Positions 1 through 6,856 of a stretch of 8,401 nucleotides of DNA are shown one piece after another. Each line of letters opens with the position of its first letter. Within the stretch, counting starts at the first letter, position 1. A program made the translations under genes and the position numbers. Below the pieces are notes generated by a model that had not been told where the DNA came from, did no database searches, and was given only the letters and a program-made list of their open reading frames with translations. Source of the DNA: an uncultured Blautia sp. (GTDB taxonomy: Bacteria > Bacillota > Clostridia > Lachnospirales > Lachnospiraceae); NCBI GenBank assembly GCA_900552095.1, contig URYM01000069.1, positions 1 to 8,401 on the forward strand, written 5' to 3'.

Positions 1-39
1 GTAAGATCGTCGGCAGCGTCAGATGTGTATAAGAGACAG
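1..39 (+). other. Nextera i5-side sequencing adapter (artefact)
   Basis: Bases 7-20 match the Nextera read-1 adapter (TCGTCGGCAGCGTC), and bases 21-39 are the 19-bp Tn5 mosaic end (AGATGTGTATAAGAGACAG). Bases 1-6 (GTAAGA) agree with the last six bases of the i5 index known as S517. This is library DNA, not chromosome; genomic sequence begins at base 40. It cuts off the 3' end of the histidine phosphatase gene. Confidence 0.97.
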
Positions 40-698
40 GCATACAGATGGGAGGTATCTCCAAAGGCCAGCATACGGAAGCTGGCGGTTCCCTCCCTGC
101 GCTCCTCTGTTACCACCGTAGTCACGGAAGTGGGCGCCGCACAGAAGCCATGCCAGAGGATCATGGGCGATACATTCAGAAGATGGCTCAAAAGCACGCA
201 CTCCAGGGCAAAATGGCAGAAGAAAACGATTGTGTCTCTGTTAGGCCGCTCTGCCCGGTAGAAATGCCCCTCTCTCACATAACCGTGGGCGGCCAGCAGT
301 CTGTCAAACTGTTCCGTCACCCGGTCATACTCCTTTTTCACCTGTCCCTCTTCCATCACAGGCGTATTCTGCCAGTTGTCATAGCGGTAATACTGCTCCT
401 CCTTCATCCAGTCCTGAGGCAGCCAGTCCCAGCAGATTTCTTTTTTCTCCGGCTGATCCGGCCGATGGATCCGGGCGGTGAATTCCTGCAGCCATTCACA
501 TTCCACTGCTTCTCTCCCCACTTTTTTCATTGTGAGGGAGGCCGTATCTTTCGCCCGTCCCAGAGGTGATACATAGAATTCCTTCACCTCCAGATTCTTC
601 AGTTTTTCTGACAGATACTCTGCCTCTCTCCACCCTTTCTCCGTCAGAGAGTCAATCTCATAATTGGGATCTCCGTGGCGTACAATCAAAAGTTTCAT
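40..698 (-). CDS. Histidine phosphatase family protein (phosphoglycerate mutase-like), 3'-truncated
   Basis: About 219 residues are present before the adapter interrupts the frame, so the C-terminus is missing. The protein opens MKLLIVRHGD. R7-H8-G9 is the family signature, with H8 the residue that becomes phosphorylated. R48 in SPLGRAKDTA fits the phosphate-pocket arginine, and H162 in FFCHFALE fits the second catalytic histidine. The stretch between R48 and H162 is rich in Trp and acidic residues (around 88-110) and probably forms a cap over the active site. The family removes phosphate from small metabolites or acts as a mutase; the substrate here cannot be read from sequence. The start is fixed by RHG at residues 7-9 and by AGGAGG at 713-708, 9 bases upstream. 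The start lies inside the end of the transferase gene (41-base overlap, different frame), so translational coupling is likely. Confidence 0.88.
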
Positions 699-1275
699 CT
701 ATCCGCTCCTCCTTTTCCTGTTTTTCTATCCGCTCGATCACCAGATTTCTTTTCTCTTTCATCCAGATCCCGCAGCTGTATCCTTCTTCCAGTTCGATTT
801 TCTCATAAACTCCATCTTCCGGCAAATGATCCAGGGAGCGGGACAGTCCTTCCCCTGTTCCCTTCACTCTCGCCTCTTTTTCGACCCAGCAGTCATACAG
901 ATATGCTCTGCGTCCCTGTTCCCCCAGAACCTCATACCTGGTTTTCTCCGCGGACGATAAAATCTTTTCTGCCAGGCGCTCCTGCTTGTGCAGAGGTCTC
1001 TGCTCCTGCACATCGATTCCCACCGGAACATCTCCCAGGGCGCAGACAGCCCAGCTGCCGGAATGACTGATATTAAATTCAATCTCCGGCCTTTTGAAGA
1101 ATCCCGGTTTTCCCTGCGGTCCAAAGGACAGATCTTCCTCCCGGAAGAACTCCCCGGTCTCCTGCAAGAAAAGTTCCGAGAGCAGCTTTCTCCCCAGGCG
1201 GGAAAGTGCCCCGGCTTCCTCCTTCTCCCGGTCTCCTATCTTTTCCGCCCGGACGGTAATGGTTTTTCTGCACAC
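658..1275 (-). CDS. Sfp-type 4'-phosphopantetheinyl transferase
   Basis: Predicted 205-residue cytosolic enzyme that moves phosphopantetheine from coenzyme A to a serine of acyl- or peptidyl-carrier proteins. Visible motifs: GKPGF (55-59), FNISHSG (67-73), GIDVQ (86-90) with metal ligand D88, and WVEKEARVKGTGEGL (130-144), the W/KEA signature, with E134 and K138. Sfp normally has Glu two residues after the Asp (GIDIE); here it is Gln (Q90). At 205 residues it is somewhat shorter than Bacillus Sfp (about 224), mainly at the N-terminus. The start is GTG, supported by AGGAGG at 1288-1283 with 7-base spacing, both inside the 3' end of the helicase gene (40-base overlap). Its own 3' end overlaps the phosphatase gene by 41 bases. 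No NRPS, PKS or carrier-protein gene is in view, so the target carrier is unknown. Confidence 0.87.
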   Translation of the reverse strand: MCRKTITVRAEKIGDREKEEAGALSRLGRKLLSELFLQETGEFFREEDLSFGPQGKPGFFKRPEIEFNISHSGSWAVCALGDVPVGIDVQEQRPLHKQERLAEKILSSAEKTRYEVLGEQGRRAYLYDCWVEKEARVKGTGEGLSRSLDHLPEDGVYEKIELEEGYSCGIWMKEKRNLVIERIEKQEKEERIDETFDCTPRRSQL

Positions 1276-3107
1276 GGCTGTTCCTCCTGTATCTCATTTA
1301 GAAACCTGGATATTTCTGCCTTCCGGTCATTTTGTTTTCTGGTATACAGCAGATGGAGACGCTCCTTTGCCCGGGTCATTCCCACATAAAACATACGCCT
1401 CTCTTCCTCCAGATCCTCCTCTGTCAGAGCTTTTTTATAAGGTATATTTCCCTCATTTACATCCAGAATATACACATGGCTGTATTCCAGTCCCTTCGCG
1501 CTGTGAAGCGTGGACACAGTGACCCCCGCATTTTCCCGGAAGGCCTGCTGTTTCTGTTCAGCCAGTTTCTCAGTATACCGCTCGATCTGATCGAACCATT
1601 CCTGGATCGTTCTGCAGTCCCTGGCGCTCTCCTGCAGGGAATCCAGTACCTCATAGAGGTCTTCCACCTTCAGATGGCGGTACTCGGCATACTCCTTCAA
1701 ATAATCCTGATATCCCACCGAATAACGAAGATAATTCATTGCGCCAAAAGGAGCCATCCGTCCCATCACAGACAGATCTGCCTCCAGATTCTCCAGGCGC
1801 TCCTGCATCCAGCGTTTCTCCTCATAATAATCATACAGTACCTCGAAACAGATCTGCGGATCTGAGAGGGCGTCCCTGGAAATATACCGGTTTGGCCGGT
1901 TCATGATCTGCAGAAAGTCCCGGCGGGCACTGCCGCCGGACGCCAGGCGCAGATACGCCCTCACATCCCGGGCGATCCAGTGTTCATAAATATTCGGCAG
2001 CAGATCCCGCATCTGAAAAGGAATATTATATTCCATCAGCTTCTCCACCACCGTACGGCTGCCCACATTGGTCCGAAACAAAAGCGCAATGTCCTCCCAC
2101 GCAGCGCCGTGCTTCTGATCCATCTGCAGTGCATGGATCAGCCAGTCTCTCTCCTTATAAACATCCTCAAAAGCCAGAATCTCCACCGGTTCTCCCAGCG
2201 GTTTCTCCGCCTTCAGCTCTTTCTGAAATCTTCTCCTGTTGTGGGAAATCAGCCTGGAGGAAGCCTCCACCACTGTACCGGGACAGCGGTAATTCACATT
2301 CAGTGTTACCTGCTCCGCCTCCGGATAATCTTTTGGAAAACGCATCATGATCTGCGGCTTCGCCCCGCGGAACCGGTAGATGGACTGATCATCATCTCCC
2401 ACGATAAAGAGATTATTCTGAGGCGCCGCCAACATTCGTATCACCGCATACTGCAGGGCATTGATATCCTGAAACTCATCGATCAGAATATGGGTGAATT
2501 TTCTCTGCCATCCCGCCAGAATATCCGGCCGCTGAATAAAAAGTTCATAGCACCGGCGCAGAATATCGTCAAAATCCATCATCCTGTTTTCTGCGAGATA
2601 CTGCTCATAAGCCTGATACAGTCTGCGGAAATCTTCCGCCGAACAGCTGGAAGAATAATAATTTTCCGGCCGGATCCCCTCATTTTTCAGAATACCGATT
2701 TCCCGGGAAATTGATTCCAGAAGATCCCCCTCTTCCTCCGTCTGCCGAAGTTCTCTGCGGATCAGTTCCCGCAGAATTTTCTTTTTTTCCTCTTCTCCCA
2801 GAATGCAGGCAGCCGACAGCCCGTAGGCATGCCGCAGGATCCCGTAAAAAATCCCGTGGAAGGTACCGAAAGTCACCTGTCTGTATTTTTCTTCACATAA
2901 GAGCAAAAAGCGCTCCTTCATCTCTCTGGCAGCAGCCTTCGTAAAGGTCACCACCAGAATGGAAGAAGGAGCTGCCTGCCCGTCCTGTATCAGCTGCAGC
3001 GTCCTTCTGGTGATGACGGAGGTTTTCCCGCTTCCGGGTCCCGCCAGCACCAGCATGGCGCCGCTTGTATGGGCTGTCGCCCGCTTTTGTGCTTCATTTA
3101 ATCTCAT
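1236..3107 (-). CDS. UvrD/PcrA-like superfamily 1 ATP-dependent DNA helicase, short form
   Basis: Predicted 3'-5' DNA helicase of 623 residues, probably acting in DNA repair or in clearing protein-DNA roadblocks. All SF1A motifs are visible in order: Q motif LNEAQ (3-7), Walker A AGPGSGKT (22-29), TFTKAAAREM (Ia), TFHGIFYG, Walker B DEFQD (210-214), GDDDQSIYRFRG (237-248), NYRCP (272-276), STLHSAKGLE (532-541) and MFYVGMTRAKERL (572-584). It is shorter than typical PcrA/UvrD (about 720-750) because it ends soon after motif VI, lacking the usual C-terminal extension that contacts RNA polymerase. I chose ATG 3107-3105 over an in-frame GTG two codons upstream, because AGG sits 5 bases before the ATG while the GTG has no usable ribosome binding site. 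It starts 12 bases after the gltX stop. It could be called pcrA or uvrD, but the length argues for a separate paralogue. Confidence 0.9.
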   Translation of the reverse strand: MRLNEAQKRATAHTSGAMLVLAGPGSGKTSVITRRTLQLIQDGQAAPSSILVVTFTKAAAREMKERFLLLCEEKYRQVTFGTFHGIFYGILRHAYGLSAACILGEEEKKKILRELIRRELRQTEEEGDLLESISREIGILKNEGIRPENYYSSSCSAEDFRRLYQAYEQYLAENRMMDFDDILRRCYELFIQRPDILAGWQRKFTHILIDEFQDINALQYAVIRMLAAPQNNLFIVGDDDQSIYRFRGAKPQIMMRFPKDYPEAEQVTLNVNYRCPGTVVEASSRLISHNRRRFQKELKAEKPLGEPVEILAFEDVYKERDWLIHALQMDQKHGAAWEDIALLFRTNVGSRTVVEKLMEYNIPFQMRDLLPNIYEHWIARDVRAYLRLASGGSARRDFLQIMNRPNRYISRDALSDPQICFEVLYDYYEEKRWMQERLENLEADLSVMGRMAPFGAMNYLRYSVGYQDYLKEYAEYRHLKVEDLYEVLDSLQESARDCRTIQEWFDQIERYTEKLAEQKQQAFRENAGVTVSTLHSAKGLEYSHVYILDVNEGNIPYKKALTEEDLEEERRMFYVGMTRAKERLHLLYTRKQNDRKAEISRFLNEIQEEQPCAEKPLPSGRKR

Positions 3108-3119
3108 ATGCACCTGTCT

Positions 3120-4571
3120 TTATGCAGAAAGCTTGTCGATTGCTGCCCGGATCCGATTTAAGGACTCGTCTTTTCCGAGAAGTTCCAGAATCTCCGTCGC
3201 ACCTGCCGGAGTCATCTGCTTTCCTGAGAGAGCCGTCCGGATCGGCCACATGATAAAGCCTGTCTTATAGCCTTTCTCCTTGCCCCAGCCGGTGAGCATG
3301 GCAAAGAGCGCGTCGTTGGAGTAATCCTCCTGCGCTTCGAGAAGAGGAAGCACCTCCTTTAAAAGCGCCAGAGAACTCTCCTCCGTCGTCTTCATCTTCT
3401 TATGGGTATACATGGAGCTGTCATACTCCGGAACTTCCTTCAGGAAATCGATCAGCTCCGGAATATCCGGGAATACTTCAATCCTGGTCTGTACCATGCC
3501 CGCAATTTTCTTATAATCCATAGGACGTCCCACCGTCTCCCGGATCAGGGGCAGCGCCCTCTCATAGAAACGGTCCGGATCCATCCGCTTCATATATTCA
3601 CCGTTCATCCAGCGCAGCTTAGTCATATCAAAAACTGCCGGAGACTTGCTCATATGACGGTAATCAAATGCTTTCACCAGCTCTTCCAGAGAGTAAATCT
3701 CCTCATTGCCCTCCGGACACCAGCCCAGAAGCGCCACATAATTCACCACTGCCTCTGTCAGGAATCCCTGCTCGATCAGATCCTCATAGGAAGAATGGCC
3801 GGAGCGCTTGGAAAGCTTCTGATGCTCCTCATTGGTGATCAGCGGGCAGTGCACATATACCGGAATCTCCCATCCGAACGCCTCATAAATTCTGTTGTAT
3901 TTCGGTGCAGAGGAAAGATATTCATTTCCCCGCACAACGTGGGTGATTCCCATCAGATGATCGTCGATCACATTGGCAAAATTATAGGTGGGATAACCGT
4001 CGGATTTGATCAGGATCAGATCATCCAGTTCCGCATTGGGGACTGTAATATTTCCATAGATCTCATCATGGAACGTAGTCGTCCCTTCCGTGGGCATATT
4101 AAAACGGATCACGTACGGTTTTCCCGCCGCCAGATTCGCCTCGATCTCCTCCTTTGACAGATGCAGACAGTGCTTGTCATAGATGGCGATCTCTTTTCCC
4201 GCCACACTGGTACGCAGGGATTCCAGCCGCTCCTTATCACAGAAGCAGTAGTAGGCGTCTCCCTGGTCGATCAGCTGTTTTGCATATTTCAGATAAATCC
4301 CCTGAGCCTGACGCTCGCTCTGCACATAGGGACCCACGCCTCCGTCCTTGTCCGGACCCTCATCGTGATGAAGTCCCGTCTCCTCCAGGGTATGGTAAAT
4401 GATCTCCAGCGCCCCTTCCATGAAACGCTCCTGGTCAGTATCCTCGATCCGCAGCATAAAACTGCCGTCCTCATGCTTTGCGATCAGATAGGCGTAAAGC
4501 GCCGTTCTTAAATTTCCCACGTGCATTCTCCCTGTGGGACTGGGTGCAAATCTGGTTTTTACCTTACTCAT
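3120..4571 (-). CDS. gltX: Glutamate--tRNA ligase (glutamyl-tRNA synthetase)
   Basis: Class I aminoacyl-tRNA synthetase of 483 residues, the usual length, which attaches glutamate to tRNA-Glu in the cytosol. The N-terminus carries [19 protein letters not shown], whose HVGN (17-20) is the HIGH-type ATP-binding motif. KLSKR (252-256) is the KMSKS-type loop. C109-x-C111 with C135-x-H137 fits the zinc site seen in many bacterial Glu[17 protein letters not shown] and [20 protein letters not shown] are also typical of the family. In many Bacillota this enzyme also mischarges tRNA-Gln for GatCAB to correct; whether it does so here cannot be told from this window. ATG 4571 has AAGGAG at 4584-4579 with 7-base spacing. 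Its start is 27 bases downstream of the FtsW-like gene and its end is 12 bases before the helicase start, so co-transcription is likely. Confidence 0.96.
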   Translation of the reverse strand: MSKVKTRFAPSPTGRMHVGNLRTALYAYLIAKHEDGSFMLRIEDTDQERFMEGALEIIYHTLEETGLHHDEGPDKDGGVGPYVQSERQAQGIYLKYAKQLIDQGDAYYCFCDKERLESLRTSVAGKEIAIYDKHCLHLSKEEIEANLAAGKPYVIRFNMPTEGTTTFHDEIYGNITVPNAELDDLILIKSDGYPTYNFANVIDDHLMGITHVVRGNEYLSSAPKYNRIYEAFGWEIPVYVHCPLITNEEHQKLSKRSGHSSYEDLIEQGFLTEAVVNYVALLGWCPEGNEEIYSLEELVKAFDYRHMSKSPAVFDMTKLRWMNGEYMKRMDPDRFYERALPLIRETVGRPMDYKKIAGMVQTRIEVFPDIPELIDFLKEVPEYDSSMYTHKKMKTTEESSLALLKEVLPLLEAQEDYSNDALFAMLTGWGKEKGYKTGFIMWPIRTALSGKQMTPAGATEILELLGKDESLNRIRAAIDKLSA

Positions 4572-4598
4572 TTTCTTTCTCCTTCTTTCTGCTCAAAT

Positions 4599-5801
4599 CT
4601 AGGAAAGGCGCTTCTGCTCCTCCTCTTTCCTGTCGTCCCCGCTAAATTCAATCCGCCGGGAAACGCTTAGGGCCAGCGCCATTTCCATCATCAAAAACAG
4701 CACGGAGGTTCCTCCGTAACTGATAAAGGGCAGCGTAATTCCGGTCGTTGGGATCAGATTGCTCGCCACACAGATGTTCAGTACAACCTGGAGTGCGATA
4801 TGGGCCATGATTCCGATTGCGATCATAGATCCATACAGATCACAGGCATTCTGCGCGATAAAGAACAGCCGGTAAAGCATATAGCCGAACAAAAGCAGCA
4901 CGAGCGCCGCTCCGAAAATCCCCAGTTCCTCACAGATAATTGAAAAAATCATATCATTCTGCGCCTCCGGGATCGTCCCCAGCTTCTGAGCGCTGTTTCC
5001 CAGACCCTTGCCAAAAATACCTCCTGAACCGATCGCATACAGCGACTGCAGAACCTGATAGCCCCCGGCAGAAAGGTTCTCTTCCGGGCGCAGCCAGGCC
5101 AGCACCCGGCGGATCCGGAAATTCTCACTGCTGTCAACAAAAAAGTTCAGATACGTAAGCACCGCCGTTCCCAGAACCGCTATGGTGACACCGCCGATAA
5201 TAAACGGCTTTTTTCTGGGATAGATCATAAATACCAGGCTCACGGAAATTCCGGCAATAATAATGGCCGTACTTAAGTTATCTGTAAAGACCAGCGCAAC
5301 CGCTGCCTGAATCCCGCCAAAGATCAGAAGCATCACCGCCGCCCTGCCGCTCTGGGCGTACTTCCCCATCCGTATCATAAGATACGGCAGAAAAATGATC
5401 ACCGCAATCTTGGCCACCTCCGCCGGCTGAAACTGAGGAAGACCCGGAAACTGAAGCCACCGCCTCGCTCCGTAGGCCTCCACCCCCAGAGGAGATTTCA
5501 CCAGCCCCATCAGCACCAGGGCTCCCACATAGGCAAGTCCCGCCAGCGGCATCAGCCGGTGATAATCAATCTTGGACACCAGCACTGCGATCACGATCGC
5601 AGCACCGCTGATCACCGCCTGTTTTCCAAAATAAAACATATCGTCTCCGAACTTCTGCTCCGCCTCATAGGCGCTGGTACTGTAGAGCATGACCAGTCCA
5701 AAGCACACAAGCAAAATGATACAGGCCAGAAGATTATAATCACAGTACTGTGACTTTCCGCCCTTTTTCCGAACCGCTCTTCCACGGTTTCGTTTTGCCA
5801 T
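4599..5801 (-). CDS. ftsW: FtsW/RodA/SpoVE-family (SEDS) peptidoglycan glycosyltransferase, FtsW-like
   Basis: Integral membrane protein of 400 residues with about ten hydrophobic segments, from residue 24 to about 380, and basic N- and C-terminal tails that are probably cytoplasmic. SEDS proteins polymerise lipid II into glycan strands together with a class B penicillin-binding protein. Visible motifs: GARRWL (111-116), FQPAEVAK (124-131), NDMIFSIICEELG (282-294), whose D283 matches the catalytic Asp, and TTGITLPFISYGGTS (352-366). ITLPF rather than RodA's usual IPLPF, and GLVMLYSTSA near the N-terminus, favour the FtsW/SpoVE branch over RodA. The usual PDLGT-type motif reads TDNLST (173-178). 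A sporulation role (SpoVE) cannot be excluded. ATG 5801 has GGGG at 5812-5809, 7 bases upstream. It looks like the first gene of the five-gene operon, with a candidate promoter upstream. Confidence 0.9.
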   Translation of the reverse strand: MAKRNRGRAVRKKGGKSQYCDYNLLACIILLVCFGLVMLYSTSAYEAEQKFGDDMFYFGKQAVISGAAIVIAVLVSKIDYHRLMPLAGLAYVGALVLMGLVKSPLGVEAYGARRWLQFPGLPQFQPAEVAKIAVIIFLPYLMIRMGKYAQSGRAAVMLLIFGGIQAAVALVFTDNLSTAIIIAGISVSLVFMIYPRKKPFIIGGVTIAVLGTAVLTYLNFFVDSSENFRIRRVLAWLRPEENLSAGGYQVLQSLYAIGSGGIFGKGLGNSAQKLGTIPEAQNDMIFSIICEELGIFGAALVLLLFGYMLYRLFFIAQNACDLYGSMIAIGIMAHIALQVVLNICVASNLIPTTGITLPFISYGGTSVLFLMMEMALALSVSRRIEFSGDDRKEEEQKRLS

Positions 5802-5836
5802 ATCTCTTCCCCATTTCTATCCGCTTATTTCTCTCC

Positions 5837-5860
5837 CCTTGCATCAAGGCATATAATGCC
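5837..5860 (-). promoter_or_regulatory. Two overlapping small inverted repeats in the ftsW leader
   Basis: On the - strand, GGCAT-TAT-ATGCC (5860-5848) runs into CCTTG-ATG-CAAGG (5849-5837). Each is a perfect 5-bp dyad with a 3-base centre, and they share two bases. The first begins about where transcription would start from the candidate promoter just upstream, a common operator position. As RNA hairpins the two would exclude each other. They are too short and lack a U-run, so they are not a terminator. Function is inferred only. Confidence 0.3.
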
Positions 5861-5869
5861 AGTATTTTC

Positions 5870-5898
5870 AGTATAGCATGAATTCTTTGCTTACTCAA
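5870..5898 (-). promoter_or_regulatory. Candidate sigma-A promoter for the ftsW-gltX-helicase operon
   Basis: On the - strand, TTGAGT (5898-5893), a 17-base spacer and TATACT (5875-5870) are close to the TTGACA/TATAAT consensus. The -35 box overlaps the stop codon of the upstream HAD gene. Transcription would start near 5863, leaving a leader of about 62 bases before the ftsW ATG. No terminator is seen between the HAD gene and ftsW, so read-through from upstream is also possible. Confidence 0.5.
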
Positions 5899-6706
5899 TC
5901 ATAAATTTTTCCACAATCTCAGCCACTCCGCAGTGGTTATTATCCCTTTTGGTAATGTAACCTGCCTCCGCCTTCACCGCCTCAATCCCATTTGCCATCG
6001 CACAGCCCAGTCCTGCAGCCCGGATCATGGAGCGGTCATTCTCCTCATCCCCTGCCGCAATCGAATCTTCCAGAGGAATCTCCAGAAGACGGCACAGTTC
6101 CCGCACTGCATTGCCCTTCTCCACTCCGGCCGGAAGAAATTCCAGATACTGATCACAGGAAAAGATCATTTCAATTTGTCCCTCAGCCCAGGAAAGCATA
6201 GCCTGACGGATTCCCTCCAGTTCCTGCCGGCTCTTAATACTTACCATCAGCATTTTGTGGGGTGGCTCGCTTAAATCCCTCATAAAATCATCAGAAATAC
6301 GATAACTCATACTGGTTTTCTTTACATAATACTGCAGTTCCTCACACTCCCGGGGCGCCAGAATATCCGGCCCGCTGTAAGTCTGACAGAAAAGTCCCCT
6401 CTTCTTCGCTTCCTCGGATATATATCTGACCTGTTCCATGGTCAGTGTATGTTCGGAAAGGATCTTTTTTTCTCCGCAGTCATAAAGGATCCCTCCATTG
6501 TAGGCGATGCAGAAGAATCCTTCCCTGTCAAAATCCAGTTGCTCCATAAGTGCCCGGGCGCTGGAAAGCGCCCGCCCTGTGGCGATTACGACCCGATGCC
6601 CCTGAGCCACCGCCCGGTGCAGCGCCCGTTTATTTTCTTCCGGAATCTGCTTGTCATCGTTTAACAGGGTACCGTCCAGATCCAGAAACAAAATTTTTTT
6701 ATTCAT
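5891..6706 (-). CDS. Cof-type HAD-IIB family hydrolase (sugar-phosphate phosphatase)
   Basis: Predicted cytosolic Mg-dependent phosphatase of 271 residues, the normal length for Cof-type HAD-IIB enzymes, which dephosphorylate sugar phosphates, flavin or pyridoxal phosphates. Motif I is FLDLDGTLL, with D9 the nucleophile and D11 the acid/base. Motif II is ATGR (T43), motif III is the Lys in VEKGNA (K197), and motif IV is GDEENDRSM with D220 and D224. The C2-type cap lies between motifs II and III. The frame stays open upstream to 6853, but that would run through the hairpin terminator and spell a non-family sequence. I therefore place the start at ATG 6706, which begins MNKKILFLDLDGT and has AAGGAG about 10 bases upstream. 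The gene seems to have its own promoter and ends 89 bases before ftsW. The substrate is unknown. Confidence 0.92.
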   Translation of the reverse strand: MNKKILFLDLDGTLLNDDKQIPEENKRALHRAVAQGHRVVIATGRALSSARALMEQLDFDREGFFCIAYNGGILYDCGEKKILSEHTLTMEQVRYISEEAKKRGLFCQTYSGPDILAPRECEELQYYVKKTSMSYRISDDFMRDLSEPPHKMLMVSIKSRQELEGIRQAMLSWAEGQIEMIFSCDQYLEFLPAGVEKGNAVRELCRLLEIPLEDSIAAGDEENDRSMIRAAGLGCAMANGIEAVKAEAGYITKRDNNHCGVAEIVEKFMIE

Positions 6707-6740
6707 GTCAGCTGTTCTCCTTCCTTTTATCTTTTCTTCA

Positions 6741-6770
6741 AGTATAAACCCAACTCTGCCTTTTCCGCAA
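6741..6770 (-). promoter_or_regulatory. Candidate promoter for the HAD hydrolase gene
   Basis: On the - strand, TTGCGG (6770-6765), an 18-base spacer and TATACT (6746-6741) give a plausible sigma-A promoter between the terminator hairpin and the HAD gene. The expected start near 6734 leaves a leader of about 28 bases that contains GGAAGGAG. The -10 box is good and the -35 box moderate. Confidence 0.42.
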
Positions 6771-6793
6771 CCGGACGATATCAGTTCCACGTC

Positions 6794-6843
6794 AAAACAG
6801 GAGAAGATCCAACAGCTTACCGCTCTGGATTTTCTCCTGTTTT
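6794..6843 (-). terminator. Rho-independent terminator-like hairpin after the aldo/keto reductase gene
   Basis: Arms 6794-6810 and 6827-6843 are inverted repeats of 17 bases that match at 16 positions, with a 16-base loop. The outer ends are AAAA and TTTT, giving a U4 tail on the - strand. It lies 13 bases past the reductase stop codon and upstream of the HAD promoter, which is where a terminator is expected. The U-run is short, so read-through is possible. The symmetric A/T ends could let it work in both directions, though no gene converges on it here. Confidence 0.65.
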
Positions 6844-6856
6844 CATGATACATCGT

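Noticed and set aside
48..569. Open frame of 173 codons on the + strand
   Set aside because: It is antisense to the histidine phosphatase, whose motifs are clear; its own sequence is low-complexity and matches no family I recognise.
1332..2714. Long + strand open frames (1332-1865 and 1980-2714)
   Set aside because: They are antisense to the helicase, which has all SF1A motifs in order; there is no ribosome binding site or recognisable domain in these frames.
658..3107. Helicase, transferase and phosphatase as a possible new defence or modification system
   Set aside because: The neighbours upstream are housekeeping genes on the same apparent operon, and there is no nuclease, effector, membrane toxin or mobile-element mark; each protein fits an ordinary family.
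3402..4157. 251-codon open frame on the + strand
   Set aside because: It is antisense to gltX, a full-length and well-conserved gene; it looks like a shadow frame.
5852..5857. TATAAT on the + strand as a promoter
   Set aside because: There is no -35 box at a suitable distance and no + strand gene downstream; the - strand promoter nearby is a better explanation of the region.
6707..6853. N-terminal extension of the HAD hydrolase (49 residues)
   Set aside because: It would translate through the terminator hairpin and candidate promoter, and Cof-type enzymes start just before the DxD motif, as at ATG 6706.
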